Assembly: GCA_030674155.1 (NCBI GenBank)
Contig: CM060320.1
Span: 34,847,456-34,869,214, forward strand
DNA: 21,759 bases
Source of the DNA: Stramonita haemastoma
Taxonomy: Eukaryota; Mollusca; Gastropoda; Neogastropoda; Muricidae
Direction: 5' to 3'
The notes under the pieces are model-generated. The model did no database searches. It was not told the origin of the DNA and saw nothing but the letters and a program-made list of their open reading frames with translations. Of the stretch, positions 1-8,506 are shown piece after piece. Position 1 is the first letter of the stretch. Every line of letters begins with the position of its first letter. Made by a program: the position numbers and the translations under genes.

Positions 1-65
1 GCAGCAACATCAGAAACAGCCAAAAACATTATGCCTAGCCACCTCTTTTTAAATTGCACGTCTGT

Positions 66-361
66 CTACAACAACAACAACAACGAAACAGCAACAACAG
101 CAACAAGAACAACAATAAACAGTTACAGCAAAAACAACAACAATACAACAAAAAACAATAAAAACAACAGTAACAACAACAATACAACAAAAACAACGAC
201 AACAACAATACAACAAAAACCAATAACAACATCAACAACAACAACATAACAACACAAAAAACAACAGTAACAGCAACCACAACAACAACAATAACAACAA
301 CAACTAAACAATAACAACAGCTGCAACAGCAGCAGCAGCAACAGCAACAACAACAACAGCT
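66..361. repeat. Degenerate (CAA)n/(AAC)n array with a CAG-rich end
   Basis: An A/C-rich trinucleotide array of CAA/ACA units, broken by GAA, TAA and CAG variants, which becomes CAG-rich at about 318-361. The plus-strand frames read poly-Asn/Thr/Gln and the minus-strand frames poly-Leu/Val/Cys, as expected from a trinucleotide repeat. Positions 440-505 repeat the theme as ACAGCC/ACAACA units. Bases 1-65 are not repetitive and match nothing I recognise. Confidence 0.93.
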
Positions 362-561
362 GATGGCTAGGTGCCAAGCTGCAGCATGCCTTCAGCTGCC
401 TGTGTGGCCACTGTGTCCTGGACCTGGACCGGGATCAATAATACAGCCCACAGCGACAGCTGCAACAGCCACAACAACAGCCACAACAGCCACACTTGCA
501 CCAGCCCTGTCCTTTCACCTGACAGTCTCAGTGCATGCAAGCAGCATTCCATGTGCACGCT

Positions 562-563
<2 letters not shown>
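315..563 (+). other. Polyglutamine-leading open frame, probably not a gene
   Basis: Directly after a TAA at 312-314 the frame reads a Q-rich tract (mixed CAA/CAG codons, one Leu), then Leu-Met-Ala-Arg-Cys (ATG at 363), a Pro/Gly stretch and an Ala/Thr-rich stretch, with a stop at 561-563 just before the GA array. Mixed CAA/CAG codons are typical of real polyglutamine tracts, and the segment after the tract is less simple than its neighbours. It could be a fragment of an exon of a Q-rich protein. However, there is no recognisable domain, the Ala/Thr part derives from ACAGCC-like repeats, and no convincing splice sites are visible. A chance frame is more likely. Confidence 0.12.
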
Positions 564-1102
<539 letters not shown>

Positions 1103-1104
<2 letters not shown>

Positions 1105-1124
1105 ACACTGAACACTGAACACTG
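1103..1124. repeat. Three-copy heptamer (ACACTGA)
   Basis: Three perfect direct copies of a 7-bp unit sit exactly at the end of the GA array, followed by a partial fourth (AACTG). This is a minisatellite-like edge. Confidence 0.85.
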
Positions 1125-1571
1125 AAACTGTTTAATGTACATCGGCCTTAGACCACAATACACTTTCAGGGGCAAAAGATGGAAAGATGCAAAAAAACCA
1201 ACAAAAAAACATATAACTTTTTCGTAAACTTTGATAGTGCTTTGCCATCATACCTTGGCGTGTACTCAACACATTACACCCTTGAATATATATCTTCCGA
1301 TATCATGACTAAATTAACAAATAATCAATTGCTGACACTTTATAACATACAAAATACAAACATCAGGCACATCGTAATGTACATCATGACAACAATGGAA
1401 ATTATTTTACTCACTGACTGTCATTGTCAAAATAGTTACAATATTCATACACAATTGTGTTCTCAAAACAATCACCACACCAGAGAAGTGTGCCCACAAT
1501 ATATAACCATTTCAGCCCCAGGCCACTTCAATGTAGCCACAATGTTGTATGCAAAAATCTTGTGATTAAGT

Positions 1572-1574
<3 letters not shown>
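1125..1574. other. AT-rich unique spacer with an unsupported 128-codon ORF
   Basis: This is one of the few non-repetitive blocks. An ATG-started frame runs from 1179 to 1565 on the plus strand. The product would begin Met-Glu-Arg-Cys-Lys-Lys and be rich in Asn, Thr, Ile and Tyr, with no signal peptide, membrane segment or recognisable domain. It terminates at a TGA just before the next GA tract. In DNA this AT-rich, with flanks made of microsatellites, I treat it as a chance frame. It is still the only long ATG frame in the window that is not made of simple repeats. Confidence 0.2.

Positions 1575-1603
<29 letters not shown>
1575..1603. repeat. (GA)n microsatellite
   Basis: A pure GA tract of about 29 bp, followed by GAGCGAGCGG. 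A short CT tract at 1655-1667 could pair with it as a loose inverted repeat. Confidence 0.95.
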
Positions 1604-1609
<6 letters not shown>

Positions 1610-1695
1610 GTGGAGTGCAAACCCCTATAATCACACCCTGCTATGCTATGTTATACTCTCTCTCTGCCTAGCTCCCATGTAAACTCTATGGTTAC

Positions 1696-1821
1696 TTTTT
1701 TTTTGGGGGGTGGGGGTGGTAAAGATCTGTGGGGTGAAATAATAAATGTAAGACAAAATGAAAAAAAGTAAGGCAAGAGGATCTCCCAGAACCGAGTCTG
1801 TTGTCGGGGGGGGGGGGGGGG
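1696..1821. repeat. T9-G6 and G16 homopolymer tracts
   Basis: A T run followed by a G-rich run (GGGGGGTGGGGGTGG) lies at 1696-1720, and an uninterrupted G16 lies at 1806-1821. The intervening DNA is A-rich and unique. G runs of this length are unreliable in assemblies. Confidence 0.85.
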
Positions 1822-1895
1822 TGTTGTTGTTGCGGCCCTTTGTTCCCCAAGGAATTTATAAGCATAAGTCAAGTAAGTAAAAGCAAACTGTTGGG

Positions 1896-1966
1896 TCAAA
1901 AAGCACGGTCAAATTAATATGCAAAATTTTACCATTATTGAGCCTCGGAGCTCTAGGCGAGGAATG
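1896..1966 (+). mobile_element. R1-related 3'-end fragment with hairpin
   Basis: This segment aligns with 7513-7580, the far end of the fullest R1 copy. Both contain ATATGCAA, then CCTC(G/A)GAGCTCTAG and GAGGAA in the same order and spacing. The motif at 1942-1961 is an inverted repeat (CCTCG...CGAGG). The corresponding motif at 7553-7572 has CCTCAG...CTGAGG arms. Divergence at both arms with pairing retained suggests a structured element end. No tRNA-like head is present here, so it is a truncated copy. Confidence 0.55.
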
Positions 1967-1985
1967 GATAGAAAAAAAAATCAAA

Positions 1986-2206
<221 letters not shown>

Positions 2207-2680
2207 ATAAAATAAACCAAACTAAACTTCGGTCTTAACAACTTTCAAATTTATTTGGCATAACACATCATCCAAAGCTGTTTATATCTTTTAACGACAT
2301 GTTGACTGATTGATGGTGTAGTCTACCCTACCCTAAATCGGATAGCTTTGCTGGGTCTTTGATATAATCAAACAAACAAAAAAACAACCCCAGAATCTAA
2401 AGCTATTGACGACCCATCATCTGTTTAGTTGGAGATGATAGTAATCAGCAGGCTATTGCGTCTGAATCATATCGGAGTCTGGTTCCGGCACTTACGTGTA
2501 GAATCCAAAAAATGATGGAGTAGGGTTCTTTTTTTCTTTGCCCAGTATGAAGGCTTATTAGTTTTAGGATGGATGGGAGACTTAGCTTTGCAGTTAGACA
2601 CTTTTTCTTGTTTGTGTGGTCTTGTTATTTTCGTTGTTATTTTTTGGATGTTTTTTTCTTGTTCTTGATATTGGTCTTCT
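2207..2680. other. Unannotated AT-rich spacer
   Basis: Non-repetitive sequence in which I see no gene, RNA or copy of the families found elsewhere in the window. Its right edge grades into T-rich hexamers that lead into the CTT array. Confidence 0.6.
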
Positions 2681-2742
2681 TGCTCTTGCTCTTGTTCTTG
2701 TTCTTCTTGTTCTTCTTGTTCTTTTTGTTCTTCTTGTTCTTG

Positions 2743-2774
<32 letters not shown>

Positions 2775-3372
2775 CTTCTTCTTCTTTCTCTTCTTCTTCT
2801 TCTTCTTCTTCTTTTTCTTCTTCTTCTTCTTCTTCTTTGCATTCTTCGCGTTCTTCTTCTTCTTTGCATTCTTCGCATTCTTTTTCTTCGCATTCTTCTT
2901 CTTCTTCGCATTCTTCTTCTTCTTCTTCTTCTTCTTCTTCTTCTTCTTCTTCTTCTTCGCATTCTTCTTCTTCTTCTTCGCATTCTTTACATTCTTCTTC
3001 TTTGCATTCTTCACATTCTTCTTCTTCTTCGCGTTCTTCTTCTTCTTTGCATTCTTCGCATTCTTTTTCTTCGCATTCTTCTTCTTCTTTGCATTCTTCT
3101 TCTTCGCATTCTCCTTCTTCGCATTCTTCTTCTTCTTCGCTTTCTTCTTCTTCGCATTCTTCGCATTCTTCGCATTCTTTACATTCTTCTTCTTTGCATT
3201 CTTCTTCTTTGCATTCTTCTTCTTCTTTGCATTCTTCCTCTTCTTTGCATTCTTTTTCTTCGCATTCTTCTTCTTCTTCGCATTCATCTTCTTCGCATTC
3301 TTTGCATTCTTCTTCTTTGCATTCTTCTTCATCGCATTCTTCTTCTTCTTCGCATTCGTCTTCTTGTTCCTT
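2681..3372. repeat. Layered CTT array with GCATTC variant units
   Basis: The array has three layers. From 2681 to 2745 it is made of hexamers such as TTGTTC and TTGCTC. From 2746 to 2836 it is nearly pure TTC. From 2837 to 3360 TTC runs are punctuated about every 9-24 bp by GCA (as TTTGCATTC or TTCGCATTC), always in the same triplet phase. Translation gives Ser/His or Phe/Ala repeats on plus and Lys/Asn/Ala on minus, which are not credible proteins. A run of about 62 bp is repeated exactly at 2845-2906 and 3028-3089, showing internal segmental duplication. Confidence 0.97.
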
Positions 3373-3414
3373 TTTCTTTCTAACACCTTCTTCATGCCCA
3401 TTTTCTAACTTTTT

Positions 3415-3530
3415 GGGGGTCCATTCACCTGTCCTTTTCTCAGGAGCGTTTAGAAGACAAAAATTCTCTCTCGTGTCGAAATGCGTTGGGCCTGACTTGT
3501 CTGAGCGTTCAATGAAGAGGAAGAAATTTG
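3415..3530 (+). mobile_element. R3 element copy with internal deletion
   Basis: It aligns with the R3 copy at 6345-6530: TCCATTC(A/T)CCTG at the left, AATTCTCT, GGCCTAACTTGTC-like sequence, and TGTCTGAGCGTTC...ATGAAGA at the right. About 65-70 bp between CTTGTC and TGAGCGTTC in the other copy is missing here. The tail is only a short GAAGAGGAAGAAA, unlike the long GAA tail at 6524-6664. Confidence 0.65.
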
Positions 3531-3639
3531 TTTTGCTTATTCATTTGTTGTTCTGTCTTTCGTTTATTTTGGGTTCAGGGTGTATGTAGTTTTTTTTCTT
3601 TTTCTTTTATTCTTTTATTTCTTTTTTTTTTTGTATGTC
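3531..3639. other. T-rich spacer
   Basis: Low-complexity T-rich DNA with TTTC runs around 3589-3633. Read on the minus strand it is an A-rich (AAAAG)n-like tract lying just beyond the 3' end of the neighbouring minus-strand R1 copy, so it may be that element's tail. Confidence 0.5.
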
Positions 3640-3800
3640 GAGGATAATGGACTAAGCATTAAATGTGCTTTTATTTTTTACATCCAATCCTCGTGCGTAT
3701 GCAGTTTTGTCAATGTTTTCATCCGCTCCCACCGGTACACAATGGCCTACTCTTCCGAAAAGCGGAACAGGTTTTAACGTGTGTGCAAGATATTCTGGTA
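3640..3800 (-). mobile_element. R1 SINE-like copy, 5'-truncated
   Basis: Bases 3741-3760 are an exact 20-bp reverse complement of 7381-7400 in the fullest R1 copy, and the similarity continues on both sides (GTTTTAACGTG...GCAAGAT on plus). The part equivalent to the tRNA-like head is absent. Toward the element 3' end (3640-3690) there is an inverted repeat, CGAGGAT...ATCCTCG on the minus strand, and a GGATAATGG...ACATCCAATCC segment that also resembles 18855-18898. Confidence 0.75.
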
Positions 3801-4050
3801 ATATATTGTTTTTCTCATCTCCTCAATGGATATTACTAGACAGTTTATCAGCATCATCTAAAAACCATATCAATATTTGAACATATCGTTAAAAAAAAGA
3901 AATTATTGGGGATTCTGAATTGGACGCACTCATCTGTGAAATGTGAAGTGTCTGGGTGTCAGTGCGGCAGAGGAAAGGGAGGAGGGGGCTATTTATCTAT
4001 CACACCCTGCAATCTTGTCTTGTGGGCCACCTTTGGGCTGTATAATGGTC
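3801..4050. other. Unannotated spacer
   Basis: Unique sequence of mixed composition with no match to the families described here and no credible frame. It ends at the start of a GA array. Confidence 0.5.
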
Positions 4051-4292
<242 letters not shown>

Positions 4293-4480
4293 GAGAATAA
4301 GTAAATGAATAAATGATTTTTTTAATGAATGAACAGATGAATGAAATAAACAAATTTTAACACAAGACCGAGAAACAGACAGAGAGAGAAACATACAGAC
4401 ATAGAGAGTCAACGAATGAATAAATGAATATTAACACAGGAGAGAAAAACAAAAAGATAGACAGACAGACAGATAAACTC
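4293..4480. repeat. Degenerate AATG/AATA and ACAG tetranucleotide region
   Basis: Repeated AATGAATAAATGA-type words are mixed with GACAGAGA and AGATAGACAG words. A very similar combination (AATAAATGAATGAATG beside ACAGACAG) lies at 21465-21685. Confidence 0.75.
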
Positions 4481-4489
4481 GAATAAGCA

Positions 4490-4850
4490 GCAGATGATCA
4501 AAAACATTTTAAGAGCTCCCTCAACACACAAGCACCCAGTTTTCTCCAGCAGGCAACATACAGCTGGCACCAGCTCCACAGATCAATAAAAATCCTTGGG
4601 AAACAGATACACACTGTTGAGGAGATGCCCAGCCTGTGGAATGACCCCCTCTTCTCTCAAAGCCGTTCTCCCCAACCGGCACTTTAAAGGGCTGGCAGAG
4701 GACACGGCCTGAGGAATTATAGGGAAGGAATAATAGTACCAACGCTAGATTACAGACCGCTGAAACCAATGGCATCCTTCTCTTTTTCAGCTTCAAACGG
4801 CTTGTTTCAGTACACTGGATGATTAGGATTTGAGGAAAGCGATTCTGTAA
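4490..4850 (-). mobile_element. R2 repeat, copy A
   Basis: Aligns over more than 300 bp with 5328-5650: shared CACCCAGTTTTCTCCAGCAG, GATCAATAAAAATCCTTGGG, CTCCCCAACCGGCACTT, GAATAGTACC and TTACAGACC. The strand is inferred: each copy is bordered on its left by an ACAG/GACA tract, which on the minus strand would be a downstream (CTGT)n-like tail following TTGATCAT. Minus-strand frames of about 90 codons here are not conserved in copy B, where they are frameshifted, so I see no coding function. Confidence 0.75.
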
Positions 4851-5205
4851 TTAGGAGTGGTTGTGTGTGGTCTTTGTAGATAGTGAGAAGTGGTGATCAT
4901 TTTGTTGGGGGCAATGCACTCTTGGTTTCAGTCTCAACGTTTGATATAAAAAAAAAATAGGCAGAGGAACTGGTAAAGGTAGTGTAAGGAGTTTGTAATA
5001 TTAACAAAAATCAATATTGGTTATTTGGGAGAAGGCATGAACACAATAAAAGCACATAATTTGATTAAAAAAAAACCTAACTTAAATGATGTACGGCGCC
5101 AATGCTTAAATGGGAAAAAATAACTGTGCGTGCACATAGGAGACTTGAAATAAGCAAAGCAACATAGTAACAGACTGACCGACAAAAACGGACAAGACAC
5201 AAAGA
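4851..5205. other. Unannotated AT-rich spacer
   Basis: Unique DNA with short A runs at 4950-4959 and 5068-5076. The first 60 bp may still belong to R2 copy A, because copy C (6870-6930) shows weak similarity there. Nothing else recognised. Confidence 0.5.
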
Positions 5206-5299
5206 AGGACACAGAGAGAGACAGAGACACAGGCACAGACACAGAGAGAGACAGACAGAGACAGAGAGCGACAGAGAGAAACAGAGAGAGAGAGAGAGG
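5206..5299. repeat. Degenerate (ACAGAG)n microsatellite
   Basis: Hexamer-like mix of ACAGAG, GACAGAC and GAGA words, ending about 30 bp left of R2 copy B. It is in the same relative position as the GACA tract at 4457-4473 next to copy A. Confidence 0.92.
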
Positions 5300-5327
5300 T
5301 GAAGAAAAACAAGAAAAAGCAACATAT

Positions 5328-5650
5328 GAATGATCAAGATCCTCAAGAGCATCACCACACACAAACACCCAGTTTTCTCCAGCAGGCAACATCTGGCACC
5401 AGCTTCACAGATCAATAAAAATCCTTGGGAAAACAGATACATACTGCTGAGGAAATCCCCAGCCTATGGAATGGCCCCCTCTCCTCTCAAAACCATTCTC
5501 CCCAACCGGCACTTAAAGAGCTGGCAGAGCAACACACAGGCCTGGGACGTTGATTAAACAGAGAGGGAATAGTACCCACGCTGAATTACAGACCAGAGAA
5601 ACCAATGGTCTCCATTTCTGGAGGTTCATTTGCATCGTTTGACTCCACTG
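5328..5650 (-). mobile_element. R2 repeat, copy B
   Basis: Second copy of R2, starting with ATGATCAAG about 840 bp after copy A. The two differ by substitutions and small indels, for example the ACA(TACAGC)TGG indel in the middle of the alignment. A 75-codon ATG frame at 5330-5557 is not preserved in the other copies and is regarded as chance. Confidence 0.75.
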
Positions 5651-6115
5651 GGTTCATGCCCTGTAAGGACACAGCACTTCATGGGGGGTTCTGGTACTTT
5701 TATACATGTAGAACTTATGATTGTTTGTTGTTATACTAGTGAACCCTGGTCGCAGTCTCTAAGTATGTCATTCGTTTTTTTATGTCTGATTTCAATTTTT
5801 GTTGTTATTTTTTTTATTCATTCTTTTGTTCACAAGCAAGGAAAATGGTACGTGACATGGTTTTTAAAAAAATATCTACAATAAAGAGATTGTTGTTGGC
5901 TCTATGGAATGAAGCACACACACAGTCAGTACAACACACATAACAGAATTAAAACGATACAAAGAAATGGAGGTAATCATAATGGAATAATCACAGAATA
6001 AGTTAGTGCAGGGCATACAAAAATAAAAGCCAGGAGCAAGAGTAGAATAAAAGTTAGATTAATAAGCAGGTTGACCACAAACCTGTAGAGACAGAAAAAA
6101 AAAAAAACAGCCTGT
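5651..6115. other. Unannotated AT-rich spacer
   Basis: Unique AT-rich sequence, with T-rich parts around 5775-5830 and an A13 run at 6097-6109 immediately left of the next R2 fragment. No gene or RNA recognised. Confidence 0.55.
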
Positions 6116-6205
6116 CAATGATCAAACTTGGCCAGAATATAAGACTACACAAGCACTGAGTTTACTACAGGAAGCTTCTGGCTCCAGATTCTCAGTTCAG
6201 TAACT
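6116..6205 (-). mobile_element. R2 repeat, fragment D (left half of a split copy)
   Basis: Aligns with the first 90 bp of copy B: ATGATCAA, ACTACACAAGCACTGAGTTT, CTACAGGAAGC, CTCCAGATTCTCAG. The similarity stops at CAGTTCAGTAA, which corresponds to CAGATCAATAA in copy B. The right half resumes at 6665. Confidence 0.6.
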
Positions 6206-6664
6206 CCCCCGTGGGGATCCCAGGGCCCTGCCAGTATCAATAGCATCCCTACCTTGTAAAAATTCTGTGCTGGAAATTCCCTCTTTTCTATCCCTCTTTT
6301 TGCTTCTGCCTTCTTCCCACCAACCCCATCTTGTCTAGATCGCCTTCTCGGTCCATTCTCCTGCCTCTTTGTTTTCCCCAGAAAGACTTTTAAAAAATAG
6401 CAATTCTCTTCCGCACCGAAGTTAGAGGCGCTAGGCCTAACTTGTCAGGCAATTAACGGCAACACAACATATGTTCGCTCATATCACACACAACGATAAC
6501 TGCTGTCTGAGCGTTCGGTGATGAAGAAGAAGAAGAAAGAAGAAGAGAGGAAGAAGAAGAAAGAAGAAGAAGAAGAAGAAAGAAGAAGAAGAAGAGGAAG
6601 AAGAAGAAAAGAAGAAGAAGAAGAAGAAGAAGAAGAAGAAGAAGAAGAAAAGAAGAAGAAGAAG
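6206..6664 (+). mobile_element. R3 element with expanded GAA tail, inserted into R2
   Basis: Plus-strand R3 copy. The region homologous to the other copies is about 6345-6530 (CTCGGTCCATTCTCCTG, GGCCTAACTTGTCAGG, AACTGCTGTCTGAGCGTT), followed by a purine-only GAA/GAG tail from 6523 to 6664. The part from 6206 to 6340 is not found in the shorter copies, so it may be the true 5' region of R3 or a different fragment. R2 sequence on both sides indicates insertion by retroposition. No coding potential is visible. Confidence 0.65.
6523..6664. repeat. (GAA)n purine tract, tail of R3
   Basis: About 140 bp of GAA with GAAA and GAG variants, directly continuing the ...GGTGATGAAGAAG end of the R3 element. 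It is a homopurine mirror repeat. Confidence 0.95.
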
Positions 6665-6910
6665 ATCAATACCGCCTTGCTTAGCAGACACATACTGTTT
6701 AGAAAATCAGAAACACGGGGAAGCGGCCTCCCCACTTTCATAGCCATTCCCCAAACGGGCACTTGGAGGACCGGCTGAAGACCAGACCTGGCTATTAAAC
6801 AGAGGGAATAGTACCAACGCTAAATTACAGGCTGCGAAACTAATGGCTTCCTCCCTCTTCTTTAGATATGACTAGGCTTGTTTTAGCGCACGCCATACAA
6901 TGATTTGGGT
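6665..6910 (-). mobile_element. R2 repeat, fragment C (right half of a split copy)
   Basis: Resumes the R2 alignment at GATCAATA and continues with CAGACACATACTG, CCATTCCCCAAACGGGCACTT, ATTAAACAGAGGGAATAG, TACCAACGCT and TTACAGGCTG. Its right part matches the far end of copy A (GGCTTGTTT). Confidence 0.7.
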
Positions 6911-7016
6911 GAATAATTTTGATATGAGTGGCTCTGATCTTTTTTTCGTATTAAGACATAGTAATCGTTTGTCGACATAGTACGATCATGATCTTAATCT
7001 TTGATCTTATCGAAGA
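6911..7016. other. Short unannotated spacer
   Basis: Mixed sequence between the R2 copy and the poly-G block. Nothing recognised. Confidence 0.5.
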
Positions 7017-7078
7017 CGGGGGGGGGGGGGGGGGGGGGGAGGGGGGGGGGGGGGTGGGGGGGTGGGGGGGGGGGGGGG

Positions 7079-7127
<49 letters not shown>

Positions 7128-7157
7128 AGGAGGGGGGGGGATGGGGGGGGGGGGGGG
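7017..7157. repeat. Poly-G block of about 140 bp
   Basis: Nearly pure G with single A or T interruptions at about 10-30 bp intervals. It could form many G-quadruplexes on the plus strand. Its true length and interruptions are uncertain because polymerases and base callers fail on such tracts. Frames read poly-Gly or poly-Pro. It ends exactly at the tRNA-like head of the R1 element. Confidence 0.9.
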
Positions 7158-7600
7158 CGTAGTGGTCAGAGCATTGAACATCGAAATTTGACGGCTCAGG
7201 ATCAAGCCCCGGTTCGCGCCACTACCAAAACACACCGTTTCTAGGGAGTTTTTCTGCTGGAGTTAAGATCGTACTGACACCACTTCCCTGGAAGTCCTTT
7301 AGATGATCTGTAAACCCGAGGCCCGGCGTGCAAACGCCACGCAGAGCATCTTGCACGCATTTTAAAACATCCGTTCTGCCTTTCGGAAGAGTAGGCCATT
7401 TTGTGGCGCTAAGAATGAATGACAAAAGAAAATATATAAAAACTCAAGCACGACGGTGTTGTGTTTAGACATCAACCCCGAATTCGGAATGGGGTTTAAA
7501 CCTTATATCTGGGCAAGACAGGTCACATATGCAAGAATCTCACAAGTGGTGAACCTCAGAGCTCTAGCTGAGGAACTAACAAACAATATGAAAAGTAAAC
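7153..7600 (+). mobile_element. R1 tRNA-derived SINE-like element, fullest copy
   Basis: The left end has a Pol III type 2 promoter layout: an A-box-like TAGTGGTCAGA at 7160-7170 and a B-box-like GGATCAAGCCC at 7199-7209, which matches GGTTCRANNCC except for one base. The spacing is close to that of tRNA genes. The tRNA fold itself is poor (weak acceptor and T stems), so this is not a functional tRNA. The body (7220-7510) is shared with copies at 3640, 10490 and 15180. The right end carries the inverted repeat CCTCAGAGCTCTAGCTGAGG at 7553-7572. No open frame is conserved among copies, so the element would depend on LINE machinery, as SINEs do. Confidence 0.75.
7160..7209 (+). promoter_or_regulatory. 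Pol III A/B-box pair of the R1 SINE
   Basis: A box at 7160-7170 and B box at 7199-7209. In tRNA-derived SINEs these internal boxes recruit TFIIIC and drive transcription of the element. The single B-box mismatch (A for T at 7201) may weaken it. Activity is inferred, not shown. Confidence 0.6.
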
Positions 7601-7694
7601 ATAGGAGTCAGTAAATGTAAAATGAAAATTTACAATACAAAAGGACATTACTCTGTGGTAATGCCAGAAGTGTTTGTTTCTTCAGATTCAGACG

Positions 7695-7870
7695 AATCGT
7701 TTTTATTACTTTCTCCTTCGCTAAAGGCTGAACAGCAGTTATCATTGTCTGTCTCATGGGTGAAAAATACTCTGTGCTGCCGTTAAGCGCCTGACAAGTC
7801 ATGCCCAGTGCATCCAACTTCAGCGTGAAAAGAATTCGCTTCAAACCCGAGATCAAATGTTTTAGGGGAT
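7695..7870 (-). mobile_element. R3 element copy, minus strand
   Basis: Reverse complement of the R3 core. Shared words on plus are ACAGCAGTTATC, ATTGTCTGTC, GCTGCCGTTAA, CCTGACAAGTC and TGCATCCA. The element 3' end would be at about 7695, where GGCTGAACAGC replaces the usual GTTCAGACAGC and no long GAA tail is present (CTCCTTCGCT only). An ATG-started minus-strand frame (7608-7880, 90 codons) is not conserved in other copies. Confidence 0.7.
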
Positions 7871-8297
7871 TGTTCTTCATGAGTAGTTCTGGTCCTTTTG
7901 AAAGATTTTTAAACCACAGTCATTGCCCTGTGGTTTATGGTTCTTAACGCTTTCTGAACAGGAAAAAGAACTAAATTGGAAAGAGGGAAAGGCAAAAGGG
8001 AGACATTTTGAACAAAAACCCTACCAATCAAACCAATCAACCAACCAACAAGCAAAAGCAAATACAGGTGTTTTTTCCTCTTTTTTTCTACATTTCCAAA
8101 GCTTATCAATGGTGAGATGTTTTTGTAAGCAGCTGTACCCCCCCCCCCCCCCCCTCACACGCCCACACACAATTTAGGTGCCGCATAATCAAAGGCCAAA
8201 AACAAGCAAACAGCCCAACAAATGATATTGTAGGAAAGAAATGAATAGTGAAGAGCAACTGACAGTTCAACTTAATTGGGTCTGAACATTTTGTCTT
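7871..8297. other. Unannotated spacer with a C17 run
   Basis: Unique sequence, including CAACCAACCAA-type A/C-rich DNA at 8025-8060 and a C homopolymer at 8138-8154. No gene or repeat family recognised. Confidence 0.55.
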
Positions 8298-8506
8298 TTC
8301 GTGTGTGTGTTGTGTGTGTGTGTGTGTGTGTGGTAGTGTGTGTGTGTGTGTGTGTGTGTGTGAGTGTGTGTATGCGTGTGTGTGTGTGTGTGTGTGTGTA
8401 TTGTGTTGTGTGTGTGTGTGTTGTGTGTGGTTGTGTTTGTGTCTGTGTCTTGTCTGTGTCTGTGTCGTGTGTCTGTGTCTGTGTCTGTCTGTGTGTCTGT
8501 GGTTTC
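8298..8506. repeat. Interrupted (TG)n/(TCTG)n microsatellite
   Basis: TG repeats with TTG, GGT, GAG and TAT interruptions, grading after about 8438 into TGTCTG units. The decay from pure to degenerate runs left to right. Confidence 0.97.

Noticed and set aside
2569..3589. Frames of about 250-280 codons with Phe/Ala, Ser/His or Lys/Asn/Ala repeats
   Set aside because: A TTC/GCA array has no stops in several frames at once. The overlapping frames on both strands cannot all be genes, and none has a non-repetitive core.
4521..4796. 91-codon minus-strand frame in R2 with a hydrophobic stretch
   Set aside because: The homologous R2 copy at 5.3 kb is frameshifted and interrupted at the same place, so the frame is not under selection.
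7150..7225. Functional tRNA gene
   Set aside because: A and B boxes are present, but the acceptor and T stems do not pair well and the sequence continues into a multi-copy element body. A SINE explains it better.
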